From contig JAFGOJ010000403.1 of assembly GCA_016926575.1 (NCBI GenBank), positions 1-6,489 of the forward strand: 6,489 nucleotides of DNA, in the 5' to 3' direction. Positions 6,191-6,489 of the stretch are shown here, piece after piece; the stretch's first letter is position 1; every line of letters starts with the position of its first letter. A model generated the notes under the pieces. The model was not told the origin of the DNA. It saw only the letters and a program-made list of their open reading frames with translations, and made no database searches. This DNA is from Anaerolineae bacterium. Its GTDB lineage: Bacteria > Chloroflexota > Anaerolineae > B4-G1 > DUEL01. The translations under genes were made by a program, and so were the position numbers.

Positions 6191-6224
6191 GGTAACTGCC
6201 AGGCGCACAGTCTGAACAGTTACG
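6191..6224. repeat. Third copy of the GTAACTG/CAGTTAC repeat end
   Basis: CTGAACAGTTACG (6212-6224) matches the right arm CTGAGCAGTTACG at 5629-5641 in 12 of 13 positions and has the same orientation. GTAACTG (6192-6198) upstream is the inverse of CAGTTAC (6217-6223), so the pair can form a 7-bp stem. GTAA/TTAC termini recall IS66-type ends, but no transposase is seen. Confidence 0.5.
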
Positions 6225-6288
6225 GGTCTACACAGATTCGTGGGTTGAGATTTTGGTAGTTGATAGTACAATAGAAGGCACCAGACGG

Positions 6289-6316
6289 CCTGGATGCCCG
6301 CTTGCGCGGGTATGAC
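6289..6316. repeat. Short dispersed repeat with CCCGC/GCGGG arms
   Basis: ATGCCCGC (6294-6301) and GCGCGGGTAT (6304-6313) form an imperfect palindrome flanked by CCTGG and GAC. The reverse complement has the form GTCATACCCGCGCAAGCGGG, the widely scattered repeat that gives spurious V-I-P-A-Q-A-G-I-Q translations on the minus strand. Family membership is from recall; one copy is present here. Confidence 0.6.
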
Positions 6317-6370
6317 GGCGCTGGCTGCTATTGTTGGAATAGTCGCCACGGCCCTGCGGGCCACCACAAA

Positions 6371-6419
6371 GGGCAGAAAATGCCCACCCTCCCGCAGGTT
6401 CTAAACCTGCGGGAGGGTG
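6371..6419 (-). terminator. Terminator of the minus-strand gene at the right edge
   Basis: A perfect 16-bp stem (6385-6400 with 6404-6419) closes a 3-nt loop and begins 9 bp past the minus-strand stop codon. Read on the minus strand it is followed by GGGCA-TTTTC-TGCCC-TTTG, a second 5-bp hairpin (6371-6375 with 6381-6385, sharing base 6385) with short T-runs. The position and T-runs fit an intrinsic terminator for the gene ending at 6429. Confidence 0.65.
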
Positions 6420-6428
6420 AAGGCCGCC

Positions 6429-6488
6429 TTAGGCGTTGACCCAGGCCCATTTGCGGAAGGGGTCCGGGGGAACCGGAAGGTAAACCGC
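6429..6488 (-). CDS. C-terminal end of an unidentified minus-strand protein
   Basis: Reading the minus strand inward from base 6488 gives 19 codons, A-V-Y-L-P-V-P-P-D-P-F-R-K-W-A-W-V-N-A, then TAA (6431-6429). The composition looks like a natural protein end, and a terminator-type hairpin follows 9 bp later, which supports a real gene. The rest lies beyond the window. Too little is visible to name the family. It converges on the tRNA/remnant region from the other side. Confidence 0.5.
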   Translation of the reverse strand, partial: AVYLPVPPDPFRKWAWVNA

Positions 6489-6489
6489 A

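Larger units (their letters stand above)
6119..6428. other. Non-coding, repeat-rich gap between convergent genes
   Basis: No credible gene is visible in these 310 bp. They hold a repeat end at 6191-6224, a short dispersed repeat at 6289-6316, a small GGCCC/GGGCC hairpin (6350-6354, 6358-6362) and the terminator at 6371-6419, each described separately. The segment 6225-6288 is comparatively AT-rich and without recognisable structure. Confidence 0.6.

Noticed and set aside
6140..6367. 75-codon minus-strand frame with a P-A-Q-A-G-I-Q motif
   Set aside because: That motif is the known spurious translation of an interspersed repeat, and the rest matches nothing.

Overview
The window looks like a GC-rich chromosomal segment from a free-living bacterium. 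The lipoprotein with a long Pro/Thr/Ala linker right after its lipobox, the DUF5107-type domain, the HEAT-repeat protein and the many short palindromic repeats in the gaps suggest Chloroflexota (Anaerolineae or Caldilineae type). That assignment is inference from style; no marker gene proves it.

Layout. The left half (1-3340) is a dense plus-strand block. It holds the 3' end of a macro-domain (ADP-ribose binding) gene, a complete adenylosuccinate lyase gene (purB), and a lipoprotein gene whose ATG overlaps the purB stop (ATGA, 1769-1772), so those two are probably one transcription unit. A good sigma-70 type promoter (3337-3364) straddles the lipoprotein stop codon. It opens a roughly 260-nt structured leader, or a separate small RNA, ahead of a 611-residue HEAT-repeat protein (3633-5468). 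That protein ends in a small four-cysteine domain. Its reading frame is visibly less GC-rich than its neighbours.

The right part (5469-6489) is repeat-rich. Just after the HEAT gene lies a 90-bp palindromic element (5503-5592) that folds on paper into a complete cloverleaf with no unpaired junction base, nested inside two more pairs of inverted repeats. Next come a promoter, a clean tRNA-Phe(GAA) gene and a strong 20-bp-stem terminator. These are followed by a 44-residue ORF that starts like a helix-turn-helix/excisionase-type protein and then loses resemblance, probably a remnant. The last 370 bp hold a third copy of the inverted-repeat end, a short dispersed repeat with CCCGC/GCGGG arms, and a 16-bp-stem terminator serving a minus-strand gene. 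Only the last 19 codons of that gene are in the window.

How it fits together: purB makes AMP and feeds de novo purine synthesis. The lipoprotein is probably a surface carbohydrate-related protein. The HEAT protein is probably a protein-protein scaffold of unknown partner. Nothing shows that these act in one pathway. The most unusual items are the fully paired cloverleaf repeat with its nested inverted repeats, the structured RNA ahead of the HEAT gene, and the HEAT plus four-cysteine architecture.
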